From the NCBI RefSeq assembly GCF_003007685.1, contig NZ_PXNN01000003.1:1-64000 (forward strand): 64,000 nt of DNA, written 5' to 3'. The notes beneath the pieces were generated by a model. It worked only from the letters and a program-made list of their open reading frames with translations, did no database searches and was not told the origin of the DNA. Below, piece after piece: positions 53,789-63,520 of the stretch. Each line of letters begins with the position of its first letter. Positions within the stretch are counted from its first letter, which is position 1. Origin of the DNA: Marinobacter halophilus (GTDB taxonomy: Bacteria > Pseudomonadota > Gammaproteobacteria > Pseudomonadales > Oleiphilaceae). The position numbers were made by a program, and so were the translations under genes.

Positions 53789-56050
53789 TTAATGTTCTCC
53801 AAGCCGAAGCGCCAGCCCTGAGGCTCGAACCACCTGCTGCCCCACGCTGTCTCTAAACACTTGAGCGTCACCGGTGATCAGGCTGAACCAGTTTTTGGCC
53901 CGGGTGATGCCGGTGTATACCAGCTCCTTGGTGAGCACTGGGCTGAGCCGGTCTGGCAACACCAGGCAGGTGTGGTTGAACTCCGAACCCTGAGATTTGT
54001 GCACGGTCATGGCGTAGACGGTTTCCAGCTGCTGCAGGCGGCTGGGCGAGATCCAGCGGATGCCGCCGGTGCTGTCACCGCTCGGGAAGGCCACGCGCAG
54101 GGTGTCTTTCGGCTCGTCGGTGGCGGTTTTGTCCCAGGGTAGGCTGAAAGTAATGCCGATATCTCCGTTCATCAGGCCCAGGTTGTAGTCGTTGCCGGTC
54201 ACCAGCACCGGCCGACCGGGATACCAGCCGTCGGCCCTCGGAATCAGCTTTTGGGCCAGCAGTTGCCGGGCTACCCGGTCATTCAGGCCCTCCACACCCC
54301 AGGGGCCTTTGCGCAGGGCGCACAGAATATGGAAATCGTTAAAGGCGGCCAGAACCCGGGCCGCCAGAGCGTCCCAGTGTTCGCGGGGGCTGCCGCTGGT
54401 CAGGTCATGATTGTTCATCTGTTCCAGGTAATGACGGTACCCCACCGGCGGCGCCAATGGCTCATTATTCACTACCCGGCCCTGCCCGGCGTTACGGAAG
54501 GCGTCCGGGGTGCCGGTAATGGCGTGCTGGCAGATCTGCTGGAGGGTCTGTTCCGGATCAGGCCTGGGCGTGTGGCCATTAAGCCAGATTACATCGTCGA
54601 ACTCGGCTTGTCGGATCTGCCGCAACATCGCGCTGTCCAAGGCATTGGTGTTAACCGCCTCGGCCAGGGCGCGAATGCCGCTGTCCTGCTGGAACCGGTA
54701 GCTCTTGCGCAGCATGGCCACAGCCTGGTCCATGGCCTGGCCGTCCGGATCCACCAGGCTGTCTGGCACCGGATCGCCGGTGATGGCCGCAAGCCACTGT
54801 GCCGTGGTGGGCGTGTAGTGGGCCTTCAGCGCCCGCTGGCACAGCTCGCCGAGCACCGCCCCGGCATCCACCGAGGCCAGCTGGTCTTTGTCGCCCAGCA
54901 GGATCAGCTGGGCGTTGGCGGGCAGGGCGTCAAACACCGAGGCCATCAGGTCGACATCGACCATGGAGGCTTCGTCGATCACCAGGATATCCACCAGCAG
55001 CGGGTTGTCCCGGTGGTGGCGGAACTTGCGGGTGTCGGGCCGGCTGCCGAGCAGGCGGTGCAGGGTGGTGACCTTGGTGGGGATATCCGCCAGCTGTACC
55101 GAGCCCGGCAGATCAGACAATGGCAGGCGACTGACCGCGCCGCCAATGGATTCGTTCAGGCGGGCGGCGGCCTTGCCGGTGGGGGCGGCCAGGCGAATGC
55201 GGTATTTGCGCCCTGCCCGGGCCGGGTCTTGCCCGGCGACCGCTTGCAGCGCTGCCAACAGGTTCACCACGGTGGTGGTCTTGCCGGTTCCGGGGCCACC
55301 GGTAATCACCGCGAAGCGGTTGCGGGCCGCCAGGGCGCAAGCCAGTTTCTGGTAATCCACCGATTCCGATGAGTTGAAGAGTTGGTCAAGCGCGTGCGAC
55401 AGGGTTCGTGCCGGGGCGGACTCCGGGTCGGCCAGGGGTGACGGCAAGGCCAGGCGCTGGCGAATACCGTCAGCAATGCGCTGCTCGTAGCGCCAGAACC
55501 GGCGCAGGTAGAGCCGGCTGCCGTTCAACACCAGGGGTGATGTCAGTGAGCCATCACTTACCGCTAGAGATCCGGTCAGCGCTGCCTGGCAGTCGGCCAG
55601 GGTTGTTCGCGACAGCAGATCGCCGGGCTTGAGCTGGCTCAGTTCGGCCGCATCGGCGTCGCTGAGGCTCGGGCGGGCCGGTTCCTCCGGTGGCAGCGAT
55701 AAGGTACTGCCGGCGTCGGCCAGCAGGCTGGTCAGATCGATGCAGACATGACCGCGGCCGACCTGGTGCGACACCAGCGCCGCCAGCAACAGCACCAGCG
55801 GTTGCGGCGGCTCGCCCTGCTCTTCCGACAGCGCCCGGATCAGCCGGGCAAAACCGACATCCAGCGGCCGCAGCCACTGGGCCTGTTGCCATTGCTGCAG
55901 CAGAGCGTCGGTTTGTGCCAGGCTGGCCAGCAGGCCGGAGTTATCCACAGCTGGGGTGCCCGGGTCGGGCGCCGGCGCCGTGGTGGCGGTGTCGTCCCCC
56001 AGGTCCAGGGCTATCTGGTTTTCGGTGTTATGAGTGCGGATACGGCTCAT
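53789..56050 (-). CDS. recD: Exodeoxyribonuclease V alpha subunit (RecD)
   Basis: 753 residues. It is the 5'-3' superfamily 1 helicase of RecBCD. Walker A is VITGGPGTGKTTTVVNLL, motif II is LVIDEASMVDVDLM, and motif VI near the C-terminus is TVHKSQGSEFNHTCLVLPD with VYTGITRAKNWF. Its ATG overlaps the recB stop (ATGA), so translation is coupled. It is longer than the E. coli protein (about 600 residues), because of low-complexity N-terminal sequence and inserts. Confidence 0.95.
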   Translation of the reverse strand: MSRIRTHNTENQIALDLGDDTATTAPAPDPGTPAVDNSGLLASLAQTDALLQQWQQAQWLRPLDVGFARLIRALSEEQGEPPQPLVLLLAALVSHQVGRGHVCIDLTSLLADAGSTLSLPPEEPARPSLSDADAAELSQLKPGDLLSRTTLADCQAALTGSLAVSDGSLTSPLVLNGSRLYLRRFWRYEQRIADGIRQRLALPSPLADPESAPARTLSHALDQLFNSSESVDYQKLACALAARNRFAVITGGPGTGKTTTVVNLLAALQAVAGQDPARAGRKYRIRLAAPTGKAAARLNESIGGAVSRLPLSDLPGSVQLADIPTKVTTLHRLLGSRPDTRKFRHHRDNPLLVDILVIDEASMVDVDLMASVFDALPANAQLILLGDKDQLASVDAGAVLGELCQRALKAHYTPTTAQWLAAITGDPVPDSLVDPDGQAMDQAVAMLRKSYRFQQDSGIRALAEAVNTNALDSAMLRQIRQAEFDDVIWLNGHTPRPDPEQTLQQICQHAITGTPDAFRNAGQGRVVNNEPLAPPVGYRHYLEQMNNHDLTSGSPREHWDALAARVLAAFNDFHILCALRKGPWGVEGLNDRVARQLLAQKLIPRADGWYPGRPVLVTGNDYNLGLMNGDIGITFSLPWDKTATDEPKDTLRVAFPSGDSTGGIRWISPSRLQQLETVYAMTVHKSQGSEFNHTCLVLPDRLSPVLTKELVYTGITRAKNWFSLITGDAQVFRDSVGQQVVRASGLALRLGEH

Positions 56051-59000
56051 GCGGCCACCTCCCCTGAGACCGTCTCGCCATCAAACAGCGCGTCCAGCTG
56101 TTCAATCAGCGCTTTCGGTGGCTTGTCGGTAAAGGCGCCGTGGCTGGCGGAATCGACCCCGCGCAGAAACAGGTACACGGCGCCGCCAATGTGCTGATCG
56201 TAGTCATAACCGGGCAGCCGGGCTTTCAGCAGGCGATGCAGGGCCAACAGATACAGCACATATTGCAGGTCGTAACGCTTACTCAGAATGGCGTCACCCA
56301 TGGCCTGATCGGTGTAGGCGTTGTCGTCTTCGCCCAGGTTATTGGATTTGTAGTCGAGCACGTAGTACTGCCCGTTATGCTCGAACACCAGGTCGATAAA
56401 GCCCTTGATCATGCCGTTGAAGCGGTTTTCCGCCACTTGGGGCCGGTCGGCGCCGTTCAGGGTGTGCCGGGTCACCAGCTGGTCGAGGGTGCGGATACTG
56501 ACGTTGCGGCTCCCGAACCAGAACTCCAGCTCCGGCCGCAAGCTGGTCAAGTCCGCCAGGCTGACGCGTTCTGTGCCAGCGCGTTGCAGCGGCAGCGGCC
56601 GGGACATCAGCGCCAGCAGCCAGCGTTCCAGCGGCTCGACCCAGTCGGTCCAGCCCCGGGTGCTGCACCGGCGGCTGAGCTGTTCCCGGAGCATGGCCGG
56701 GTTATCCAGCACCCGCTGAAAGCCGTGCTGGGTGCACCATTCCAGCAATTCGTGCAGGAAGGTGCCGGGGCCGGCGCCTTTGGGGAAGTGGTGATGGTTG
56801 CGGCCATCGGGTGTCGGCCCGGTGTCTTGGTCGTCGTTCTGGGCGCTTTCTTCCAGCAGGTTCTGGGTCTGGGCGTCTTCCACCTCACCGGTAAAGGCAA
56901 TGCCGGTGCCGGCCATCCCGGTGTAGTCGATGGAGGAGTAACTGGCAATCCACCAGTCCTCTTTCGCCTCACGGCTGGACACCAGCGCGGGGCCGAGGGC
57001 CTCCGGTGCCGGTTCAACATAGTGCGTCGGTTGCGCCTCTGGCAGCGGATCCACGGTGATCTCTGGCCGGCCCTCGCCCAGTCGGTTCAGGCAGTCGGTG
57101 ATTCGGCTGTTGGCGTCACCGGCGATCAGATAGCCCAGGCCGCTTTGCGACCAGTTATCCAGGGCCGCGGCGCCCACCCAGGTGGCAAACCGGGCCCGGG
57201 TCAGGGCCACGTAGAGCTTGCGGATGTCCTCACCGAGCCGCTCCTGGTCGGCCTTGGCGACGTCTTTGGCGCCCGGGTCAAACACCGTGATCAGTTTGCC
57301 CTGGTCGTCGTGGTAGCGCACAAACGCCTGTTTTTCGCTTTCCGAGCGGAACGCGGTACCAAACGGCAGGAACACCAGCGGGTATTCCAGGCCCTTGGAC
57401 TTGTGCACGGTAATCACTTTCACCAAGCCGGCATCGCTTTCCAGGCGCAGGGTGCGATGTTCATCCTCCTCATCCGCCGCCCGCAGAATCTGGGTAAAGT
57501 GGTGCACCAGCGCATGTTCGCCGTCCAGTTGCAGGCTGTCCTGCTGCAGCAGTTCGGCGATGTGCAGAATGTCGGTCAGCCGGCGTTCGCCATCAGCTCG
57601 TTGCAGCAGGCGGCCAGGCACTTCGAAATCCATCAGGAAGCTGCGCAGCATGGGCAGCACGCCCTGGCTCTGCCATTGCTGCTGGTAACCCATGAAGCGT
57701 TCGATTTCCCGCTCCAGCGCCAGTTCGTCGGTCAGCAGTCGATCCAGCGCCTGCCAGCTTTGGCCCAGCGTCGGGGTGGCCAGCGCCGCCCGGGTGAAGG
57801 CCAGTTGCCGGGGCTCGGCGAAAGCCCGCAGCCAGCACAGCACTTCTTTGGCTTCCTGCGAGGTCAGCACCGAATCCCGGTCGGACAGGTACACGCTCTT
57901 GATGCGCCGTCGGCCGAGGACATCCCGCACGGCGGCGGCCTCGTTGCGGTTGTTGACCAGCACGGCGATGTCTTTGGGTGCCACCGGCTCCAGGTCGGTT
58001 GGCTGGTCGATCAAGGCGAAACCGGCCTGCCCGGCCTGGCCCAACGTCAGCAGCCGGGCGATCTCGCTGGCGCAGGTGTCGGCCACCTCGGCGGTGGCGG
58101 TGCCTTTGGCCAGGCCTTTCGGGCTGCCGTCTTTGGCTTCTTCATCGGATTCCAGGGTCCAGAACATCAAACTGGGCTGACGCTCGCCGTGCACCGACCA
58201 CCGCCGCTTGGTGCCGTTAGCCGCCACACCCTGGAACGGCAGCGCTGAGGTGTCACCTTTGCCGAACAGGAAGGCGCCTTCCGCACTGTGCTGATCGCTG
58301 TAATCAAACACTCGGTTGACCGCATCGACCATGGTTTCGGCCGAACGGAAGTTGGTGCCCAGGGTGTAAGTGCGCGCTTTGACGCCCTGGCGGGCCTGCA
58401 GGTAGGTGTAGATGTCGGCGCCGCGAAAACCGTAGATGGCCTGTTTCGGGTCCCCGATCATCAGCAGGCAGGTGGCCGGATCACCCTCGGCCACGTTGTA
58501 GATCCGGTCGAAGATGCGGTACTGCACCGGGTCGGTGTCCTGGAATTCGTCGATCAGCGCCACCGGGAACTGGCGGCGGATGGTGGCGGCCAGCTGGTCA
58601 CCCCGGGGGCCGTGCAAGGCATCGTCGAGCCGGGTGAGCAGGTCGTCGAAGCCCATTTCCGAGCGCTGCTGCTTTTCCGCTTCTAGGCGCTCGGCCATCC
58701 AGTGGCTGGCGTGGCGCAGGATGTCGGATTTGGCGCTGGGCTGGTTCTGGCCGAATGCCATCAAGGCTTCGATGGCTTCGAAGGCCGGGTGCCGGGGCGC
58801 CGGGGAATCGCCTTTGAGGATGTTGTCCAGACCTTCCGGGGTCTGGTTCTTGAAGCCTGCGGCGCTGTCCAGTTTGTCCGGCAGCAGGTCGTCGGACTCG
58901 GCCCAGTTTACGAGCGATTCCCAGACTTTCACCATGGCGTTCTTGCTGGCGCCATGGAGACGTTTGCTTTTGTTCAGGTCGTTCAGCAGGTCAATCACGT

Positions 59001-59775
59001 CGCCTTGCCACTGAGCCCAGGGATGCGCTTTCAGCGCCTGGGCCCGTGCCTGTCGTTGGCTGACGACCTGATTGATGGCCTGATGCACGTTGTCGGGCGG
59101 GGTGCCCAGGCTGTCCGGATCCTCGATCAGATTGCGCACCGCCTTGCGCAGATCGGCGGGGGTTTTCCAGTGGCCCAGGGCTTCGTCCATCAGCGCGGGC
59201 GGCAAGGGATAGACAAAGGTGCGCCAGTAATCCCGGGCGACGTCATCCAGCAGTTCGCTCTGGTCGGTTTCCAGCGTGAGCTTGAACAGGCTGCCGCTGT
59301 CGAACGCGTGTTCGCTCAACATGCGGTTGCAGAAGCCGTGGATGGTGGACACCGCCGCCTCGTCCATCCATTCGGCGGCCAGCAGCAGTTTTTTACGGCA
59401 CTCGGGCCAGCTGGCCGGGTCCGGGTAGCTGTCGTTGCGCAGCTGATAGATCAGCGCGGTTTCCGCGGGCGGCTCTGGTTCGTCCGGGGCGTCCGAGAAT
59501 ACCTCGGCGGCCTGGGTCAGCCGGGTGCGGATGCGGTCGCGCAGTTCTTTGGTGGCGGCCTCGGTAAAGGTCACCACCAGCAGGTTGGGCGGCAGCAGGT
59601 CTTTCGGCAGCGGGCTGTCGTCCGGCTGGCCATGGCCCAGCACCAGGCGCACATACAGAATGGCGATGGTGAAGGTTTTGCCGGTACCGGCGCTGGCCTC
59701 GATCAGGGTGCTGCCGTGCAGGGGCAGCGCCAGAGGGTTCAGGTTCGGGTTGCGGTGGGTCATTGGCTCAGTCAT
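56047..59775 (-). CDS. recB: Exodeoxyribonuclease V beta subunit (RecB)
   Basis: 1242 residues. It is a 3'-5' UvrD-like helicase with a C-terminal nuclease. Walker A is EASAGTGKTFTIAILYVRL, motif II ALIDEFQDTDPVQY, and motif VI DIRKLYVALTRARFATWVG. The nuclease domain (~900-1240) has the catalytic Asp-Lys in YYVLDYKSNNLG. I chose the ATG at 59775 (GGGAG before it) because it overlaps the recC stop as ATGA. With RecC and RecD it resects double-strand breaks and loads RecA at Chi. Confidence 0.96.
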   Translation of the reverse strand: MTEPMTHRNPNLNPLALPLHGSTLIEASAGTGKTFTIAILYVRLVLGHGQPDDSPLPKDLLPPNLLVVTFTEAATKELRDRIRTRLTQAAEVFSDAPDEPEPPAETALIYQLRNDSYPDPASWPECRKKLLLAAEWMDEAAVSTIHGFCNRMLSEHAFDSGSLFKLTLETDQSELLDDVARDYWRTFVYPLPPALMDEALGHWKTPADLRKAVRNLIEDPDSLGTPPDNVHQAINQVVSQRQARAQALKAHPWAQWQGDVIDLLNDLNKSKRLHGASKNAMVKVWESLVNWAESDDLLPDKLDSAAGFKNQTPEGLDNILKGDSPAPRHPAFEAIEALMAFGQNQPSAKSDILRHASHWMAERLEAEKQQRSEMGFDDLLTRLDDALHGPRGDQLAATIRRQFPVALIDEFQDTDPVQYRIFDRIYNVAEGDPATCLLMIGDPKQAIYGFRGADIYTYLQARQGVKARTYTLGTNFRSAETMVDAVNRVFDYSDQHSAEGAFLFGKGDTSALPFQGVAANGTKRRWSVHGERQPSLMFWTLESDEEAKDGSPKGLAKGTATAEVADTCASEIARLLTLGQAGQAGFALIDQPTDLEPVAPKDIAVLVNNRNEAAAVRDVLGRRRIKSVYLSDRDSVLTSQEAKEVLCWLRAFAEPRQLAFTRAALATPTLGQSWQALDRLLTDELALEREIERFMGYQQQWQSQGVLPMLRSFLMDFEVPGRLLQRADGERRLTDILHIAELLQQDSLQLDGEHALVHHFTQILRAADEEDEHRTLRLESDAGLVKVITVHKSKGLEYPLVFLPFGTAFRSESEKQAFVRYHDDQGKLITVFDPGAKDVAKADQERLGEDIRKLYVALTRARFATWVGAAALDNWSQSGLGYLIAGDANSRITDCLNRLGEGRPEITVDPLPEAQPTHYVEPAPEALGPALVSSREAKEDWWIASYSSIDYTGMAGTGIAFTGEVEDAQTQNLLEESAQNDDQDTGPTPDGRNHHHFPKGAGPGTFLHELLEWCTQHGFQRVLDNPAMLREQLSRRCSTRGWTDWVEPLERWLLALMSRPLPLQRAGTERVSLADLTSLRPELEFWFGSRNVSIRTLDQLVTRHTLNGADRPQVAENRFNGMIKGFIDLVFEHNGQYYVLDYKSNNLGEDDNAYTDQAMGDAILSKRYDLQYVLYLLALHRLLKARLPGYDYDQHIGGAVYLFLRGVDSASHGAFTDKPPKALIEQLDALFDGETVSGEVAA

Positions 59776-62700
59776 TCCAGGCTCCCGATCTGTTCTGCCG
59801 CCGATTTGCCCTGCTCGGCTTCCCACAACGGCACGTAGAGTTCGTGCAATAACGCCTCGAATTCGCCGCTGGCCAGCAGCAGCTCGGGGCTTTCAAAGGC
59901 ACCCCGCAGGTAACCGGTGTCCCGTTCCAACGCGGTGGTATAGGCCTGCTCGGCATCGCGGATGGCACGCTCGTGGTCGCCGCGGAAGTTTTTGCTCTGA
60001 TAGAAGCTGTAGGTCCAGGCAAAGCCGGCCTCGCAATGAATGGGCAAGGCCCGGGTGGTGGCGTCCATCCAGCGGCTGAGGATGGCGTCGATATGCCGTT
60101 TGGCCAGCTCCGGCGCCAGCGGGGCGAAGCGGAACTTGCGGCCTTCTTCCTTGCCCAGGATCAGGGTTTCAAACGGCTGCCCGGACAGCTGGCCGGCCAG
60201 GTGGATTACCCAGTCCCGCATCAGGTTGGCGTAGCGTACTTTCTTGCTGTAACCGGAGCCGGTCAGCAGGCCCGAGCTGGCCACCACCAGCCGGCACAGT
60301 TGGCCTGCGTGGTTGCCGCGCAGGTTGTCGATCAGGTCCACCACCTCCACGGCACCCATGGCGTTCTCAAACCGAACATCGAACGGCAAAGGCTCGGCGA
60401 CGGCTTCCGGCCACTCGGCCAAAGCACCCTGGTACCGCTCGAACAAATCGGGTAGGCGACCGGACAGCTCCGAACGCAGCCGGTGCTCGGTCACGCCCAT
60501 GCCCAGATCGCCCCGGCGCGCCATACGATCAAGTGAGGTTTCCAAGCGCTCGTGCAGGTCTTCTTCTGAACCCGCTTTCAGCAGGCTCTGCTGAATCAGT
60601 TCGTTGTCCAGACGCCAGCGGTCGAGGCCGTTCAGGTCGAAATTCTCGTTGTCAGTGTCGTCGTCCTCGACATCCTCAAAGCGCACTTGCAGGCGGCGTT
60701 GGTAAAAGGTGTCGATGGGCTTTTTCAGGAAACCGGCCAGATCGTTCAGGCTAATGGGTTCTTCGGGGCTCTGGTACGGCAGCGCCGCCGGCACTGGTTG
60801 CGCCGCTGCGACACCGTGGGCACTGCGCCATTCCCGTTCGTAGGTGAACAGGTTGCGGGCCTGCACTACCTCAGCCAGGGGTTTGGGGGCGCTGTGTTCG
60901 CCTTGCTCCAGGCCATTGGCCCTGGGGAAATAATCCCGGCTGAAGGGTTGCAGCGGGTGCTGGGTGGTCAGTGCTCTGGTGATCTTGGCTTCTGAGTCAT
61001 CCGCAAGTTGCCAGAGGCTGTCCAGATGATCCTGCAGCTGGCCCACCAGCACCGACGGTGGCCGCTCGGAATCGTCCTTGATGCTGCGCCCGACCCAGCT
61101 GATGTAGAGCTGCTCCCGGGCCGACAACAGGGCTTCCAGGAACAGGTAGCGGTCATCTTCCCGGCGTGAGCGATCCCCCGGCCGATAGTCCTGGGCCATC
61201 AGATCAAAATCCACCGGTGGCCGGGAGCGCGGGTAATCGCCATCGTTCATGCCCAGCAGGCAGACCTTGCGAAAGGGAATGGCCCGCATTGGCATCAGGG
61301 TGGCGAAGTTGACCTTGCCAGCCAGGAAGCGCTGGTTCAGGCCGCCTTCGTCCAGCCCTTCCAGCAGCACATCCTTGACGATGTTCAGGGGCAAGGGTTG
61401 CGCGTCCAGGCCGGCGGCCAGGGCGTCGTCCAGCCATTGTTCCAGCTGTCGGCGGAAGCGGTTCAGCAGCAACAGATCGCTGCCTTCCACCTTGTGGAAA
61501 AACTGCCCGAGCATGGCCGAGAACAGGGTTTCCCAGTCGCCCGGGGTGCGGGTGGTTTGCAGGGCCTGCCACAGGGTTTCCAGCTGATGCACGAATTCGC
61601 TCAGGCGCCCGGCCAGGCTGGCTTGCAGCCCGCCGATCTCGCCATACGGCTCCACGCCGGCCCAGGGCTCGTCCTCACCCATGCCGTAACCCAGCAGCAT
61701 CGCCCGCAGGCCCGACTGCCAGGTGTTGCGCTCCAGCGCTGCGGGCAGCTCCAGGCTTTCCCGGTGCTGGCCGTGCAGGCCCCAGCGGATGTTGGCGCCT
61801 TCGACCCAGCGCCGGGCCAGGGGAATCTCGTCTTCGCCGATGTCAAAGCGATCGCGGATGCCGGGTACTTCCAGCAAGCTGATGATTTCACTCACACCAA
61901 AACGGCTGCGCGGCAGTGACATCAGGGTTTCCAGGGCAATCAGCACCGGCTCGTGATGGCGCTGGCCCTGGTCCGAGATGGTGAACGGAATATGGCGTTT
62001 GCGGCCGGGCTGGTAACGGCCGAACACCGCCTGAATGTGCGGCGCGTACACGTTGATGTCCGGCACCATCACGATGACATCCCGGGGCCGCAGGTTCGGG
62101 TCGGTGTTGAAGGCGGCCAGCAGCTGGTCGTGCAGGATTTCCACTTCCCTCTGGGGCCCGTGGGCGTTGTGGAACACCAGGGAGTGATCGCGGCTCAGCG
62201 CCAGCTGGCGGTGCTGCGCGCGGATTTCCTGCAGCGGGGTCAGGTTGTGGATGTCGTTTTGCAGCTGGTGCAGCAGGCAAGGCTCTTCACCGGCGCCGTG
62301 TTCGGAGAAGATGTCGATCTTCTGGTCCGGGGTCTGGAAACTGCTGCGGTAGTCGTCCGGGTTGTCGAACTCGTCCAGCAGGCGGATGTAGTCCCGGCCC
62401 TGCTTGCCCCAGGCCGCCAGCAGCGGGTTGGCGTGCTGGTGCAGCTGGTCCGGGTCGTCAATCTGTGACAGCACCGGATGGGCCGCACCGCGCTTGCGTT
62501 CGGCTTTCAGCAGTTCCCGGTCGCTGATGATATCGGCCCAGTAGAACTGGCAGGGGTTGTGTACACACAGCACCACCTGGCTGAACCGGCTCAGTACATA
62601 CAGTGCTTCCAGTGCCTGCCGGGGCAAGGACGACACGCCAAACACCACGATGCGCCTGGGCAGCCGGGCCGGATTGGCCGGGGCACTGATGCGCTGGCCC

Positions 62701-63365
62701 TGCTCCATAAAGCGGGTGTGAATTTGCGAGCGGCTGGTTTGCGCCGCTTCACCCACATCGTCCACCAATTTGCGCCAGAGCAGGGGCTGCCAGCGGGTTT
62801 CCGGGTCCAGTGCTTTTTCTTCGCCGCGGGCGGTAATCACCACATCCTTGCCCTGCTCCCAGGCCGCCAGCCAGTCGGCCCGGAACACCTGGTATTGGTC
62901 AAACAGGTCCGCCACTTTCTCGGCCAGCTGGAAATTGCGCAGATCCGTGTCGCTGCCATCCAGAAACCGCGCCAGTGGCGTGAACGCCTCATCCTGCCCC
63001 ACCAGTTCCGGCAGCAACCGGTACAGTCGCCACACCAGCCGGCGTTTGTCAAAGGGTGACTGCTCGGGTACTTCACCGTCATGGAGCACCGCCCGGTAGG
63101 CCTGCCAGATAAACCGCGCCGGGAACAGGAAATCCATACCGGCGGCAATGCCCAGCCCGCCGTCTACGCCGTCGTCGGTGCGTTTCTCTGCCAGCGCCAG
63201 CTTCAGCCACTGGGCAATGCCGTTGCTCTGCACCAGAAAGGTCTCGCTCTGCAGCGGCGGCATCGGATTTTGCCGGCAGATGTACACCACCGCCCGGCGC
63301 AGGTCTTCCAGGTGGTTGGCGTGGATGGCGTGAAAGCCGGGTTCGATGCTGGATGAGGCCGCCAT
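59772..63365 (-). CDS. recC: Exodeoxyribonuclease V gamma subunit (RecC)
   Basis: 1197 residues, slightly longer than the E. coli protein. RecC recognises Chi and splits the DNA strands. It opens FHAIHANHLEDLRRAVVYIC with FLVQSNGIAQWLKLALAEK, a typical inactive-helicase N-terminus. It continues with DVIVMVPDINVYAPHIQAVFG and FRKVCLLGMNDGDYPRSRPP. AAGGA lies 5 bases before the ATG. It is the first gene of the recC-recB-recD operon, divergent from the dehydrogenase at 63521. Confidence 0.95.
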   Translation of the reverse strand: MAASSSIEPGFHAIHANHLEDLRRAVVYICRQNPMPPLQSETFLVQSNGIAQWLKLALAEKRTDDGVDGGLGIAAGMDFLFPARFIWQAYRAVLHDGEVPEQSPFDKRRLVWRLYRLLPELVGQDEAFTPLARFLDGSDTDLRNFQLAEKVADLFDQYQVFRADWLAAWEQGKDVVITARGEEKALDPETRWQPLLWRKLVDDVGEAAQTSRSQIHTRFMEQGQRISAPANPARLPRRIVVFGVSSLPRQALEALYVLSRFSQVVLCVHNPCQFYWADIISDRELLKAERKRGAAHPVLSQIDDPDQLHQHANPLLAAWGKQGRDYIRLLDEFDNPDDYRSSFQTPDQKIDIFSEHGAGEEPCLLHQLQNDIHNLTPLQEIRAQHRQLALSRDHSLVFHNAHGPQREVEILHDQLLAAFNTDPNLRPRDVIVMVPDINVYAPHIQAVFGRYQPGRKRHIPFTISDQGQRHHEPVLIALETLMSLPRSRFGVSEIISLLEVPGIRDRFDIGEDEIPLARRWVEGANIRWGLHGQHRESLELPAALERNTWQSGLRAMLLGYGMGEDEPWAGVEPYGEIGGLQASLAGRLSEFVHQLETLWQALQTTRTPGDWETLFSAMLGQFFHKVEGSDLLLLNRFRRQLEQWLDDALAAGLDAQPLPLNIVKDVLLEGLDEGGLNQRFLAGKVNFATLMPMRAIPFRKVCLLGMNDGDYPRSRPPVDFDLMAQDYRPGDRSRREDDRYLFLEALLSAREQLYISWVGRSIKDDSERPPSVLVGQLQDHLDSLWQLADDSEAKITRALTTQHPLQPFSRDYFPRANGLEQGEHSAPKPLAEVVQARNLFTYEREWRSAHGVAAAQPVPAALPYQSPEEPISLNDLAGFLKKPIDTFYQRRLQVRFEDVEDDDTDNENFDLNGLDRWRLDNELIQQSLLKAGSEEDLHERLETSLDRMARRGDLGMGVTEHRLRSELSGRLPDLFERYQGALAEWPEAVAEPLPFDVRFENAMGAVEVVDLIDNLRGNHAGQLCRLVVASSGLLTGSGYSKKVRYANLMRDWVIHLAGQLSGQPFETLILGKEEGRKFRFAPLAPELAKRHIDAILSRWMDATTRALPIHCEAGFAWTYSFYQSKNFRGDHERAIRDAEQAYTTALERDTGYLRGAFESPELLLASGEFEALLHELYVPLWEAEQGKSAAEQIGSLE

Positions 63366-63520
63366 GGGATTCCTTGTCTGCTGTTCGGTTCAATCCTGAT
63401 GCCACAGGTTACCGTATGTGACCACAGAAGCGGACAGTCTGTAACGACAGATCGCAGGTCATTGTAATCAACCGGCGCGACAGATGGCGTCGCAATTAGT
63501 GGGCAAACAGGAGTGCTGAT

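Noticed and set aside
56140..58248. 702-codon open frame on the plus strand opposite recB
   Set aside because: It has no domain character, is antisense to recB helicase motifs, and is a composition artefact.
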